Positions 24,984-34,113 of a DNA stretch of 64,000 nt are shown one piece after another. The position numbers and the translations under genes are program-made. The stretch comes from Paraburkholderia lacunae. Its GTDB lineage: Bacteria; Pseudomonadota; Gammaproteobacteria; Burkholderiales; Burkholderiaceae. The notes beneath the pieces are model-generated. The model was not told the origin of the DNA. It saw only the letters and a list, made by a program, of their open reading frames with translations, and searched no databases. Where the stretch lies: assembly GCF_003353175.1 (NCBI RefSeq), contig NZ_QHKS01000026.1, positions 53,480-117,479 of the forward strand. The letters are read 5' to 3'. The first letter of the stretch is position 1; every line of letters starts with the position of its first letter.

Positions 24984-26066
24984 ATGAATACGACTGTATC
25001 TCCCTCTTCAAAGGCCGCAGTGGCAGGCGAGGCTTCTGTAAAGAGCCGACAGATTCCGTGGATGAAGCTTGCAGCGTCGATTGTCGTCGTTGTGCTCGCC
25101 GCCGCGGCGACCTATTGGTATACCGTCATGCGTCTCGAACAGACCACGGACGACGCCTATGTCGGCGGCAATGTCACCGTCATGGCGCCGAAGGTGACGG
25201 GTTTTATCGACACGATCGACGTGACCGACAACCAGCGCGTGAAGGCGGGCCAGGTGCTGGTACGCCTCGACGCGCGGGACTATGACGCGCAGCTCGCGCA
25301 GGCAACGGCGGATGTCGAGCGCGCACGAGCGGAGGTGACGGAGCTGGAGGCGAAGCAGACGCTCCAGGCCGCGGTGATCGCCCAGCAGGCAGCAGAAAAG
25401 AACTCGGCGTCGGCGGAACTGACGCGCGCGTCGTCCGACAAGACGCGCTACCGCGAACTGGTCAGGGACGATGCGGTTTCGAATCAGATCGTCGAGCGCG
25501 CCGATGCCGACTACACGAAGGCGCAAGCCGCAGTGGAGCGCAGCGATGCAGGCGTTTCAGCCGCGAAGCGTCAACTCGATGTGCTCGCGGCGCAACTGAA
25601 TGACTCGAGAGCACGCGTCAATACCGCGCTGGCCGCGCAGCGCGTCGCCGAACTGAACGTCGAATACACGACCATTCGTTCGCCTGTCGACGGTTACATC
25701 GGTAATCGCACCGGCCGCGTCGGCATGCTCGCGAAAATCGGCGTGCCGATTCTGACGATCGTCCCGTCGAATGGTCTGTGGGTCGACGCGAACTTCAAGG
25801 AGGATCAGCTCAAGAAGATGCAGGGCGGCGAGAAGGTGGACGTGTCGCTCGATGCTTCCAGCCGTACCTTCCACGGCGTGGTGGAAAGCCTTGCACCGGC
25901 CACGGGCGCGACTTTTAGCGTGCTGCCGCCGGAAAACGCCACGGGCAACTTCACGAAGATCGTTCAGCGTGTGCCGGTGCGCATCCACCTCGATCCGCAA
26001 GCCGGTCTCGCCGACGTGCTGCGTCCCGGCTTGTCCGCGGTTGTCACCGTTCATACCGGTAGCTGA
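24984..26066 (+). CDS. EmrA/HlyD-type membrane fusion protein
   Basis: 360 residues: a short cytoplasmic tail, one transmembrane helix (about 27-47, LAASIVVVVLAAAATYW), then TTDDAYVGGNVTVMAPKVTGFI, the hallmark lipoyl start of EmrA/FarA proteins. A long coiled-coil hairpin (about 100-205) and the second lipoyl half with YTTIRSPVDGYIGNRTGRVG follow, and a beta-barrel near the C-terminus. It bridges the inner-membrane pump and the outer-membrane channel encoded immediately downstream. Seventeen bases separate it from the pump gene, so the three form one operon under the MarR repressor. Substrates are usually hydrophobic or phenolic antimicrobials. Confidence 0.93.
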   Translation: MNTTVSPSSKAAVAGEASVKSRQIPWMKLAASIVVVVLAAAATYWYTVMRLEQTTDDAYVGGNVTVMAPKVTGFIDTIDVTDNQRVKAGQVLVRLDARDYDAQLAQATADVERARAEVTELEAKQTLQAAVIAQQAAEKNSASAELTRASSDKTRYRELVRDDAVSNQIVERADADYTKAQAAVERSDAGVSAAKRQLDVLAAQLNDSRARVNTALAAQRVAELNVEYTTIRSPVDGYIGNRTGRVGMLAKIGVPILTIVPSNGLWVDANFKEDQLKKMQGGEKVDVSLDASSRTFHGVVESLAPATGATFSVLPPENATGNFTKIVQRVPVRIHLDPQAGLADVLRPGLSAVVTVHTGS

Positions 26067-26083
26067 GCGCCACGGAGCAGATC

Positions 26084-27658
26084 ATGCATAACCCTCATAC
26101 GCTGGACCCGGCATCGCAGCCGATGAAGCAACGTGTATTTGCGTTCGGCCTGATGTGCCTGGGCTTTTTCATGGCCACGCTGGACATCCAGATTGTCGCG
26201 TCGTCGCTTCGCGATATCGGCGGCGGGCTTTCTGCCAGTCAGGACGAGTTGTCGTGGGTACAGACCGCTTACCTGATCGCGGAGATCCTCGTGATCCCGA
26301 TGTCCGGATGGCTTTCGAAAGTGTTTTCGACACGCTGGCTGTTCGTCGCATCGGCGATCGGCTTCACTGCAACGAGCATGCTTTGCGGCCTCGCGTGGGA
26401 CATCAACTCGATGATTCTCTTCCGCTGCCTGCAAGGGGCGCTCGGCGCGGCGATGATTCCGACCGTCTTCACGACCGCATTCGTGCTGTTCCCCGGCAAG
26501 CAGCGACTCGTCGCTTCGACCACGATCGGCGCACTGGCTTCGCTGGCGCCTGCCGTGGGGCCGGTGATCGGCGGCTGGATCACCGATCAGTGGTCGTGGC
26601 ACTGGCTGTTCTATCTGAACCTGGTCCCGGGTCTTGCCGTCGCGGCGCTCGTGCCGAAGTACGTGCATATCGACGATCCGGATCTCAGCTTGCTGAAGAA
26701 GGGCGACTACCTGGGCATCGTGCTGATGTCGGGCTTTCTCGGCTGTCTCGAGTACGTGCTGGAAGAGGGCCCGCGCAAGAACTGGATGAGCGACCACATC
26801 ATCGTCGCCTGCACCTGGATTTCGGCAATCTGCGGATTTCTCTTCCTGGTGCACGCGTTGACAGCGAAAGACCCCATCGTCGATATCCGGGCGCTGGTGG
26901 TCAGGAACTTCGGCATCGGCAGCCTGCTGTCTTTCGTGACGGGCATCGGTATCTTCGTCGCGGTCTTTCTCACGCCGCTGTTTCTCGCTCAGGTGCGCGG
27001 CTTCGACTCGCTGCAGATCGGTATTGCGCTGCTCTCCGTCGGTGCGTTCCAGCTATTGGCGCTGGGTGCTTATGCGTTGGCGTCGCGCTTTTTCAGCATG
27101 CGCGCGCTGCTGATGTTCGGTCTGATCTGCTTTGGTGCCGGTTGTTACCTGTACACGCCGCTGACGCACGACTGGGGTTGGCAGCAGCTCCTGTTGCCGC
27201 AGGCGCTGCGCGGCATCGGCCAGCAGTTCGCTGTGCCGCCGATCGTGACGATGGCGCTCGGTTCGTTGCCGCAATCGCGTCTGAAGTCGGCAAGCGGTCT
27301 GTTCAATCTGATGCGCAATCTCGGCGGCGCGATTGGCATCGCGGTCAGTTCGACGATGCTTAACGACCGGCTGAATTTTCACTATCTGCGTCTGAACGAG
27401 AGTGTCACGACAGGCACACCGCAGGTCGAAGCGCTGCTGGACGAACGGACGGCGCACTGGGCCGCCGCGGCGGGCGATGCGTTGAACGCCGCGCAGTCGG
27501 GACTTGCGAACCTGCACGCGCTCGTCTACCGCGAAGCACTGACGTTGACGTTCGCGGACACGTTCTACGTGCTTTCTCTCTGCTTCCTGGTCGCCATTAT
27601 CAGTGTCCTGTTTTCGAAACCCATCTCCAACACCGCTCCTCCTCCGGATGCGCATTGA
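26084..27658 (+). CDS. EmrB-type major facilitator efflux pump (DHA2, 14 helices)
   Basis: 524 residues with 14 predicted membrane helices. Signatures of the DHA2 drug:proton antiporters are visible: LDIQIVASSLRDIGGGLSAS at helix 1, SWVQTAYLIAEI in helix 2, and motif C GALASLAPAVGPVIGGWI in helix 5. Asp in the first helix (ATLDIQIV) is the usual proton-coupling residue. It is preceded by the membrane-fusion gene and followed 7 bases later by the outer-membrane lipoprotein, forming a full tripartite exporter. The reading frame of the next gene can be opened upstream into this gene, but that is not its real start. Confidence 0.93.
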   Translation: MHNPHTLDPASQPMKQRVFAFGLMCLGFFMATLDIQIVASSLRDIGGGLSASQDELSWVQTAYLIAEILVIPMSGWLSKVFSTRWLFVASAIGFTATSMLCGLAWDINSMILFRCLQGALGAAMIPTVFTTAFVLFPGKQRLVASTTIGALASLAPAVGPVIGGWITDQWSWHWLFYLNLVPGLAVAALVPKYVHIDDPDLSLLKKGDYLGIVLMSGFLGCLEYVLEEGPRKNWMSDHIIVACTWISAICGFLFLVHALTAKDPIVDIRALVVRNFGIGSLLSFVTGIGIFVAVFLTPLFLAQVRGFDSLQIGIALLSVGAFQLLALGAYALASRFFSMRALLMFGLICFGAGCYLYTPLTHDWGWQQLLLPQALRGIGQQFAVPPIVTMALGSLPQSRLKSASGLFNLMRNLGGAIGIAVSSTMLNDRLNFHYLRLNESVTTGTPQVEALLDERTAHWAAAAGDALNAAQSGLANLHALVYREALTLTFADTFYVLSLCFLVAIISVLFSKPISNTAPPPDAH

Positions 27659-27665
27659 GGTCATC

Positions 27666-29102
27666 ATGAAAAAACTTCTTATTGCTGCCGCAGTCAGCGT
27701 GTTCGTCAGCGCCTGTGCTGTACAACCGGCAGAGCATGCAGCGCTTCCAGCTACGGTTCAAAGCGTGGCGCCCCAGGGTTGGAGCGTCGACGTGCCGAAG
27801 TCGGATATCGATGCCAAGACTTGGTGGGCACATTTCGGCGACCCGGTTCTCGACCAGCTCATCGACATCGTTCTCTCCGAAAACCTGGACCTGCAAGCCG
27901 CCGCCGAGCGCGTGAAGCAGGCCCAGTCGCTGACGGTGCAAAAACGCGCCGTGCTGCTGCCGGAACTGGACGCAACGGGCCATGTGTCCGACACGCGCCA
28001 GAACACGCCGCCGCCGCTGGGCTATGTGAAGCAGGGCGGCATCGGGCTCGCGCTCAGCTGGTCGCCGGATGTGTTTGGCGGAGAGCGGCTCGATCTGCTC
28101 GCCTCTCAGGCCCAGCTCGTCGGGCAGAAGCGTGCCGAAGATGCCGTTCGTCTCGCGCTCGCCGCCAACACCGCGTCGGCTTATGTGGATCTGCGCTGGG
28201 CGCAATCTGAACTCAAGATCCTGCAGGACAACCAGCGCATCCGCGAGCGGGCGCTGCAACTCACGCAGGAGCGGCTGAAGTTCGGCCTGTCGACCCAGCT
28301 CGACGTCGCCCGTGCGCAAAACCAGCTTGACGCGCTCAAAGCCAGGATTTCGCCGACCCAGGCGACCATCCAGCACCAGCTGAATCTGATTGCGGTCTAT
28401 TCGGGTAGAACGCCTGAGTCGGTCGACAAGCTGGTCCTGGCGACACCGGCGCCGATTCCCGCGCCCCCCGTGAGCGCGCCGCAAACGCTGCCGTCGGAGG
28501 CGCTGCTCAGGCGTCCCGATGTGCTGAGCGCATACGCCCAGGTCGAACAGCGCGCGGCGCAGGTCGGCGTGGCGAAGGCCGAGCGGTATCCGAAGTTTTC
28601 GCTCAATCTGTCGGACGGGTTGCTGGCCGCTTCCTATCTCGGTCTGCCGACGCTCACGGACAACCTGTTCAGCGCGGCGCTCAGTGCCACCAGTCCCATC
28701 TTGAATGCCGGCCGTATCACGGCGGGGATCGAGCAGAGCGAAAGCAAAATGCGCGAGTCCGAACTCAACCTGCATCAGACCATGCTGGAGGCGCTTCGCG
28801 AGGTCGAGGATTCGCGCGCGGATCTCGTCAGCACCACGGACTCGACGCAGCGGCTGCAGGACGCGCTGGGCGCATCGGACAAGTCGTTGAAGCTCGCCAA
28901 CGAACTGTACAAGGGCGGCGCGACCGACTTCCTCGACGTTCTGTCAGCGCAGGAAGCGTATCTGCGCGACTCCGATGCGCTGAATCAGGCGCAACGCGAG
29001 CATGCGCTCTCGGCGGTTGCCTTGTATCGTTCGCTGGGTGGTGGCTGGAGTCAGAACGATACCGCCACCGCTGCGGCATCCAGTTCGGTGGCGGCAAAAT
29101 GA
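27666..29102 (+). CDS. Outer-membrane efflux lipoprotein (NodT/OprM type)
   Basis: 478 residues from ATG 27666, with GAGG seven bases upstream. The lipoprotein signal is short and basic (MKKLLIAAAVSVFV) with lipobox VSAC, so Cys is probably lipidated. The TolC-like two-repeat fold is recognised by SWSPDVFGGERLDLL, ARAQNQLDALKARI, RPDVLSAYAQVEQRAAQVGVAKAERYP and LYKGGATDFLDVLSAQEAYL. It forms the periplasm-spanning channel for the preceding EmrAB-type pair. Convergent kup begins its stop about 130 bases downstream with a GC-rich hairpin between them. Confidence 0.93.
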   Translation: MKKLLIAAAVSVFVSACAVQPAEHAALPATVQSVAPQGWSVDVPKSDIDAKTWWAHFGDPVLDQLIDIVLSENLDLQAAAERVKQAQSLTVQKRAVLLPELDATGHVSDTRQNTPPPLGYVKQGGIGLALSWSPDVFGGERLDLLASQAQLVGQKRAEDAVRLALAANTASAYVDLRWAQSELKILQDNQRIRERALQLTQERLKFGLSTQLDVARAQNQLDALKARISPTQATIQHQLNLIAVYSGRTPESVDKLVLATPAPIPAPPVSAPQTLPSEALLRRPDVLSAYAQVEQRAAQVGVAKAERYPKFSLNLSDGLLAASYLGLPTLTDNLFSAALSATSPILNAGRITAGIEQSESKMRESELNLHQTMLEALREVEDSRADLVSTTDSTQRLQDALGASDKSLKLANELYKGGATDFLDVLSAQEAYLRDSDALNQAQREHALSAVALYRSLGGGWSQNDTATAAASSSVAAK

Positions 29103-29208
29103 GCCGGCGCGATGGGACATGGGAACAACGATGCCTGCAACACTGCGATAGTGCACTGCATCGTTGTCGTTGGTTGCAACCGGGCTGATCCTTTGGAAAT
29201 ATGCAAAC

Positions 29209-29228
29209 GGCGCCGCCTCGGCGGCGCC
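29209..29228. terminator. GC-rich hairpin between convergent pump and kup genes
   Basis: GGCGCCGCC pairs with GGCGGCGCC around a two-base (realistically four-base) loop, eight bases past the kup stop. On the minus strand it is followed by GTTTGCAT, a weak T-tract. Confidence 0.6.
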
Positions 29229-29235
29229 CGGTCGC

Positions 29236-31134
29236 CTAAATGTTGATCTGGCCGCCCATTTCGACCACCCGGTTCGCAGGCAGGCTGTAGTATTCGGCGG
29301 CCTGCGCCGCGTTCCTCGCGAGGAACGCGAAGAGCTTTTCGCGCCACAGGGACATCGTCTTGCTTTCGCCGGTGGCGAGTACCGTATCGCGGGCGAGAAA
29401 GAACGACGTATCGGCCGGCTCGTACTGCCAGTCCGGCATCTGCTTTTGCGCCAACTCCAGAATCCGCGGCACGTTCGGGATTTCCGTGAAGCCATGACGG
29501 ACCGCGATCGCGTAGCACCTGTGGCCGAGGCTTTCAACGACGGCCTTCTGTTCGTCGGCGATGTGCGGGACATTTTCGGTGGTGCCGGCGATGAAGATGT
29601 TGAACTGATGCATCACGCCGTTGTGCTTCAGATTGTGCAGGAACGCGTTCGGCGCCATGCCGGCCACGCCCCCCGGGAACACCGCGGTGCCGTTGGTGCG
29701 AGGCGGAGAATGGGCGCCGTCGCACAGCGAGTGAATCAACGGCGCCAACTGCAGGTTATCGCTCTTCATTTTCTCCATGAGCGTTTCGCGGCCTTTGTGC
29801 CAGGTGGTCATCACGGTGAAGAGTGCGCCGCCCGCGAGCAGCGGAAACCAGCCGCCTTCCATCACCTTGCTCACGTTACTCGAGACGAACACGGCATCGA
29901 CGAGCGCCAGCGGTCCGATCACCGCTGCTGTCGCCAGCGGCTTCCAGTGCCACAGGCAATGGGTGATGAAATACATCAGCAAGGTCGTCAGCAACATGGT
30001 CGAGGCGACGGCTATGCCGTATGCCGCGGCGAGATTGTCGGACGATTTGAAGAACACGACGAGAAACACCACGGCCGCGTACAGAGAAATATTGATGAAC
30101 GGAACGTACACCTGACCGATTTCATGGCTCGACGTATGAACCACCGGTATGCGCGGCAGAAAACCAAGTTGAACCGCCTGCTTGGTCATCGAGAAGGCGC
30201 CGGAGATCACCGCCTGCGAGGCGATGATGGTCGCCGCGGTCGCGAGCAGCACCAGCGGCACGAGCGCCCAGCCCGGCGCCGACTCGAAGAACGGCTGGGC
30301 CACCGCGGCCGGCTTCTCGAGGACCAATGCCGCCTGACCGAAGTAGTTCAGGATCAGGCTCGGCAGCACGAGGAAGAGCCACGCGAGCCGGATGGGTTTC
30401 TTGCCGAAATGGCCCATGTCGGCATAGAGCGCCTCGCCGCCCGTCAGGGCCAGAAACACCGAACCCAGCACGATGAACGCGGTACCCGGCGCATGGAGAA
30501 CGAAAGCGGCGGCGTAGACGGGCGACACCGCGCGCAAGATGCCGGCGTGCGTGACGATATGGGACAGACCGAGCGCGGCGAGTGTCGCGAACCACACGAT
30601 CATGATCGGGCCGAACACCTTGCCGACCGCGCCGGTGCCGCGCTTCTGCAGCTTGAAAAGACCCGTGAGGATGACGAGCGAGATGGGCACGATCCACTCG
30701 GTGAGATGCGGATCGACCAGCGTCACGCCCTCGACCGCGGAGATCACGGAGATGGCCGGCGTGATCATCGAGTCGCCGTAGAACATGGCGGCGCCGAATA
30801 CGCCGAGGGTCAGCAGCAGATGGCGAAGCCGCGCCGGCGCGACGCCTGAAGCGAGCGCGGTGAGCGCGAGTATGCCGCCTTCGCCGTCGTTATCGGCGCG
30901 CATGACGAAGCTCACATATTTCAATGTGACGACGATGATGATCGCCCAGAGAATCAACGACACGATGCCGAAGACATTCATCTGCGTGACGCCGCCGGCT
31001 GCTTTCAGGCATTCCCGCAACGTGTAGAGCGGGCTCGTGCCGATGTCGCCGAAGACCACGCCAATGGCGCCAAGCACCAGGTTCGGCGCGGCCTTGGCCG
31101 CAGGAGAAGAGGATGGGATGGCGGAAGAGGACAT
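29236..31134 (-). CDS. kup: Kup-type potassium uptake protein
   Basis: 632 residues from ATG 31134, matching the usual ~620-630. The N-terminus carries the family signature VFGDIGTSPLYTLRECL, and about twelve transmembrane helices fill residues 15-460. GDSMITPAISVISAVEGV and ALTGGEALYADMGHFGKKPI are strongly conserved Kup segments, and a hydrophilic C-terminal domain of ~170 residues follows. It imports K+ by proton symport. The frame stays open for 64 more codons upstream and includes a hydrophobic stretch (MGTYILLGGGFGFALLIAIW) starting at 31272; the family length argues for the shorter start, but the extension is noted separately. It is monocistronic and convergent with the efflux operon. 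Confidence 0.92.
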   Translation of the reverse strand: MSSSAIPSSSPAAKAAPNLVLGAIGVVFGDIGTSPLYTLRECLKAAGGVTQMNVFGIVSLILWAIIIVVTLKYVSFVMRADNDGEGGILALTALASGVAPARLRHLLLTLGVFGAAMFYGDSMITPAISVISAVEGVTLVDPHLTEWIVPISLVILTGLFKLQKRGTGAVGKVFGPIMIVWFATLAALGLSHIVTHAGILRAVSPVYAAAFVLHAPGTAFIVLGSVFLALTGGEALYADMGHFGKKPIRLAWLFLVLPSLILNYFGQAALVLEKPAAVAQPFFESAPGWALVPLVLLATAATIIASQAVISGAFSMTKQAVQLGFLPRIPVVHTSSHEIGQVYVPFINISLYAAVVFLVVFFKSSDNLAAAYGIAVASTMLLTTLLMYFITHCLWHWKPLATAAVIGPLALVDAVFVSSNVSKVMEGGWFPLLAGGALFTVMTTWHKGRETLMEKMKSDNLQLAPLIHSLCDGAHSPPRTNGTAVFPGGVAGMAPNAFLHNLKHNGVMHQFNIFIAGTTENVPHIADEQKAVVESLGHRCYAIAVRHGFTEIPNVPRILELAQKQMPDWQYEPADTSFFLARDTVLATGESKTMSLWREKLFAFLARNAAQAAEYYSLPANRVVEMGGQINI

Positions 31135-31420
31135 AGGCCTGTCGTAAGGTATAAGTAAGCCACGGCGCCGTTGGCATGATGGGACGCGCGGCGCGGACGA
31201 CCGCCAGATTCCCCAGATCGCGATCAACAGGGCGAATCCGAACCCGCCGCCCAGAAGAATGTAAGTACCCATATCAGCAGTCCACGACGTTGAACAGGCG
31301 CGACGGGCCGCGTCGTTTCCCGACAACGACCCGCGCGATGCCGAATCCTACCGTGGCTTCCTTTCAGAACACCTTGCAGTGCTGTGTTTGGTTCAATTGA
31401 CTGGCGCGCGGCTAATCGCG

Positions 31421-31460
31421 CCTTCGCGCGCCTTCACGTGCCTTCACGTGCCTTCACTTG
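31421..31460. repeat. Four tandem 10-bp repeats at the stop codon of the GGDEF-EAL gene
   Basis: Four consecutive units CCTTCGCGCG, CCTTCACGTG, CCTTCACGTG and CCTTCACTTG. The TGA of the minus-strand GGDEF-EAL gene (31454-31456) lies inside the last unit. Because 10 is not a multiple of 3, gain or loss of a unit overlapping the stop would change the C-terminus. Confidence 0.8.
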
Positions 31461-33796
31461 CCCCGGCGCACCATGCCGGCCGGCGGCTTGAAGGCGGGAA
31501 GGGTGCGGGCAGGTTCTTTCATCCACTCAACCAGCATTTCCGCAGTCATGGGTCGTGCGAACAGATAGCCTTGCGCCACCCTGCAACCCAGATCCTGCAG
31601 GGTCCGCATTTGCGCATCGGACTCTATGCCTTCGGCAACGACGTCCAGAAGCAAGCTCGCACCTATGCTCATCACAGCACCTGCCAGCGTCCTTGCGCTC
31701 TCATTGGACTCGAGTTCGCAAACGAAGCTCTTGTCCAGCTTGAGTTCATCGACGGGCATCCGGTAGAGATAGCTGAGACTCGAATAGCCAGTACCGAAGT
31801 CATCGATCGACAACCCGACACCCAGTGCGTGCACTGCGCTCAGGTTGGCGAGGGCTCCCGATACCTTATCGAGTAAGACACCTTCCGTCACCTCGAGCGT
31901 CAGGTCCGATGGGCAAAGACCATGTTCGTCGAGCATCTGGGCAATCCGCTCTGGAAACGCACGATCGCAAAAGGTAGTCGGGGAGACATTCACGGAAATG
32001 TGAGGAATCGCCAGCCCGAGGCAACGCCATGCACTGAGTTGACTGCACGCCTTGCGCTGTACCCAGCGATCGAGGCTGGCAATCAGCCCACTTTCTTCCG
32101 CCAGTGCTACGAACCGCTCCGGCGATATCGTTCCAAAGTCCGGATGACGCCAGCGCGCCAATGCTTCTACGCCATGAATACTTCCGTCTTCGAGGCTCAC
32201 CTGGGGTTGGTAGTGCAACTGCAGCTGATCAGTTCGTAGTGCCTCTCGAAGTGCCCGGCCGAGCTTGAGGTTTTCCTCCGCGATCCTGTTCAATTCGGGG
32301 TCGAACAGCGAATATCGATGTTGCCCTGCGGACTTCGCCCGATACATGGCGCTGTCCGCGTGCAGCAACAGTGTGTGAACATCATTGCCATGCTGTGGAA
32401 AGAGGGCGATGCCTACACTCGCGGTCGGTGTGATGGTCATTGAGCCGACCATGATCGGCTCGCTCAGTTTCGCCATGATCGACGCGCACCGCAGCGCCGC
32501 TTCCTCGGCATCGCACGGCGTCAATACGATCACGAACTCGTCACCTGCCAGGCGGCCCACAAGGTCGGATTCAAACATACATGCTTCGATGCGTCGTGCA
32601 ACGCCGCACAGGAGCGTGTCGCCGGCGGAATGGCCAAATGTGTCATTCACCTGCTTGAAGCGATCGAGATCGAGAAACAGCAAGGCCAAGGTCTGGCCTT
32701 TGCGGGTCGCGTCGGCAATCAGCGATTCGGTGAGCGCCATGAGCGCGCTGCGATTGGGCAGGCCGGTGAGGCTGTCGTAGTAGGCAAGACGCCGGATATT
32801 GTCCTTGCTTGCCTCACGCTCCAGCGCTAGCGAGCCAAGGTCCAGGCTTACATCTGCAAGGCGCCGGTGCAGATTGTCGGGATGACGTGACTCACGGAAG
32901 TAGAACGCCAGTGTGCCGAGCGTACGTCCATCGCTCGACGTGATGGTATGCCACCAGTAGGTCGCGAGCCCGCAGGACTGTGCGAGTTCCTTTTGCCGTC
33001 CCCAGAACGAAGTGGCCGGTTGTTCGGCGAAGGTAACCAACTGGCCTTCGAGGCCGGGCACCTCGCGACCGCCGATTTCATGGCCGAGCACGACCCCGTC
33101 GATAGCCTTCACGTAATGGCCGGGCAAGCTCGGCGCACCCAGAATCCGCAGCTTCTGTTCCTTGTCGAGGCATCGGATCGATACGATCACTTCGGGCGCG
33201 ATCCGTTCGACTTCGAGGCAGATGAGCAGCATCACGTTAAAGATGGGCGCTTCGCGAGCCATCGCATGCAGTACCTTGTGCTGAAGCACTTCATGCATCT
33301 TTGTGTGCGTGATGTCGGTCCACACACCGACCATGCTCGTGCACTCGCCATGCCTGTTTTTGACTGCATTGACGACTGCGGAGATCCAGAGTGGTTTGCC
33401 CAGGCGGTCATAGACGAGAATCTCCGCCCGAAAGCTGTCGCGCGCCATGACGCGTTCCCGGACATAGGCCAGCGTTTCCTCATCCGTGTACCGGCCAGTG
33501 ACGATTGCGCTTGGCACCTTTCCCTGCATGTCGGCCTGCGTGTAGCCGAGCATGCGCGTAAAACCGTCGTTGACGTAGATCGTCGTACCGTCGGGATCGG
33601 TGACGACGATGGCGGTATCCGTTTCGTTGACCGCGAGCGAGAGCAGATGGCGTTCCACCTCGAGCGCACATTCACTTGCGCACTGCAAAAGTGCGCGCGC
33701 GTCGATTCTCGCTGTGGCGCACGGGTCGCCCGCTGCGTGAGTCGTGATTGCGTCGCCCGGACCACAGGAAACTGAAGCAGTGGAAAGCTGGTTCAT
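31454..33796 (-). CDS. PAS-GAF-GGDEF-EAL cyclic di-GMP protein
   Basis: 780 residues without membrane helices. About 50-165 is a PAS domain (DTAIVVTDPDGTTIYVND, TRMLGYTQADMQGK) with a PAC tail; about 180-330 is a GAF domain; about 340-505 is GGDEF; about 515-765 is EAL. The cyclase signature is AGDEF (GRLAGDEFVIVL, near residue 418), one residue off the canonical GGDEF, so cyclase activity may be reduced. The EAL half is complete: GVEALARWRHPDFG, SVNVSPTTF, LTLEVTEGVL, DDFGTGYSSLSYL and AEGIESDAQ. It is therefore more likely a phosphodiesterase controlled by PAS/GAF signals and possibly by GTP. It is transcribed alone, about 300 bases from the histidine-kinase gene. Confidence 0.93.
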   Translation of the reverse strand: MNQLSTASVSCGPGDAITTHAAGDPCATARIDARALLQCASECALEVERHLLSLAVNETDTAIVVTDPDGTTIYVNDGFTRMLGYTQADMQGKVPSAIVTGRYTDEETLAYVRERVMARDSFRAEILVYDRLGKPLWISAVVNAVKNRHGECTSMVGVWTDITHTKMHEVLQHKVLHAMAREAPIFNVMLLICLEVERIAPEVIVSIRCLDKEQKLRILGAPSLPGHYVKAIDGVVLGHEIGGREVPGLEGQLVTFAEQPATSFWGRQKELAQSCGLATYWWHTITSSDGRTLGTLAFYFRESRHPDNLHRRLADVSLDLGSLALEREASKDNIRRLAYYDSLTGLPNRSALMALTESLIADATRKGQTLALLFLDLDRFKQVNDTFGHSAGDTLLCGVARRIEACMFESDLVGRLAGDEFVIVLTPCDAEEAALRCASIMAKLSEPIMVGSMTITPTASVGIALFPQHGNDVHTLLLHADSAMYRAKSAGQHRYSLFDPELNRIAEENLKLGRALREALRTDQLQLHYQPQVSLEDGSIHGVEALARWRHPDFGTISPERFVALAEESGLIASLDRWVQRKACSQLSAWRCLGLAIPHISVNVSPTTFCDRAFPERIAQMLDEHGLCPSDLTLEVTEGVLLDKVSGALANLSAVHALGVGLSIDDFGTGYSSLSYLYRMPVDELKLDKSFVCELESNESARTLAGAVMSIGASLLLDVVAEGIESDAQMRTLQDLGCRVAQGYLFARPMTAEMLVEWMKEPARTLPAFKPPAGMVRRGK

Positions 33797-34113
33797 GACG
33801 CAAGTAGGTATTTAGGATGTTTGTGCAAGCGGCCAATCATCAGTTCATAAAGCACGGCGTCCGCACGGCGTCGCGGTGGAACCAGGACCGTAGCCGGCAC
33901 ACCGTTGCTAACGGCAGCCGACGAATTTTCTGTAGCCCGTCAAGCCGCGCTCGAGTCCGAGGCCCTGATGGAAGGCGGCTGAGGGGCTGCCGGGGCCTGA
34001 TTTGACGACATGAGCGAATGAAGCGAAAGCTGGATTGTCGCTTGCCGCACGCCGAGGTCATTGCCGGACCCCGCCGCGCGTCCCGTTCGCGTCAGCCGGG
34101 AATCGGCATGCCG
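33797..34113. other. Intergenic region between two minus-strand signalling genes
   Basis: About 320 bases with no ORF that looks like protein and no clear hairpin plus T-run. It holds the promoter of the GGDEF-EAL gene and the 3' end of the histidine-kinase transcript. Confidence 0.4.

Noticed and set aside
29164..30849. 561-residue plus-strand frame opposite kup
   Set aside because: Very Arg/His/Glu-rich antisense frame; kup on the minus strand is unmistakable.
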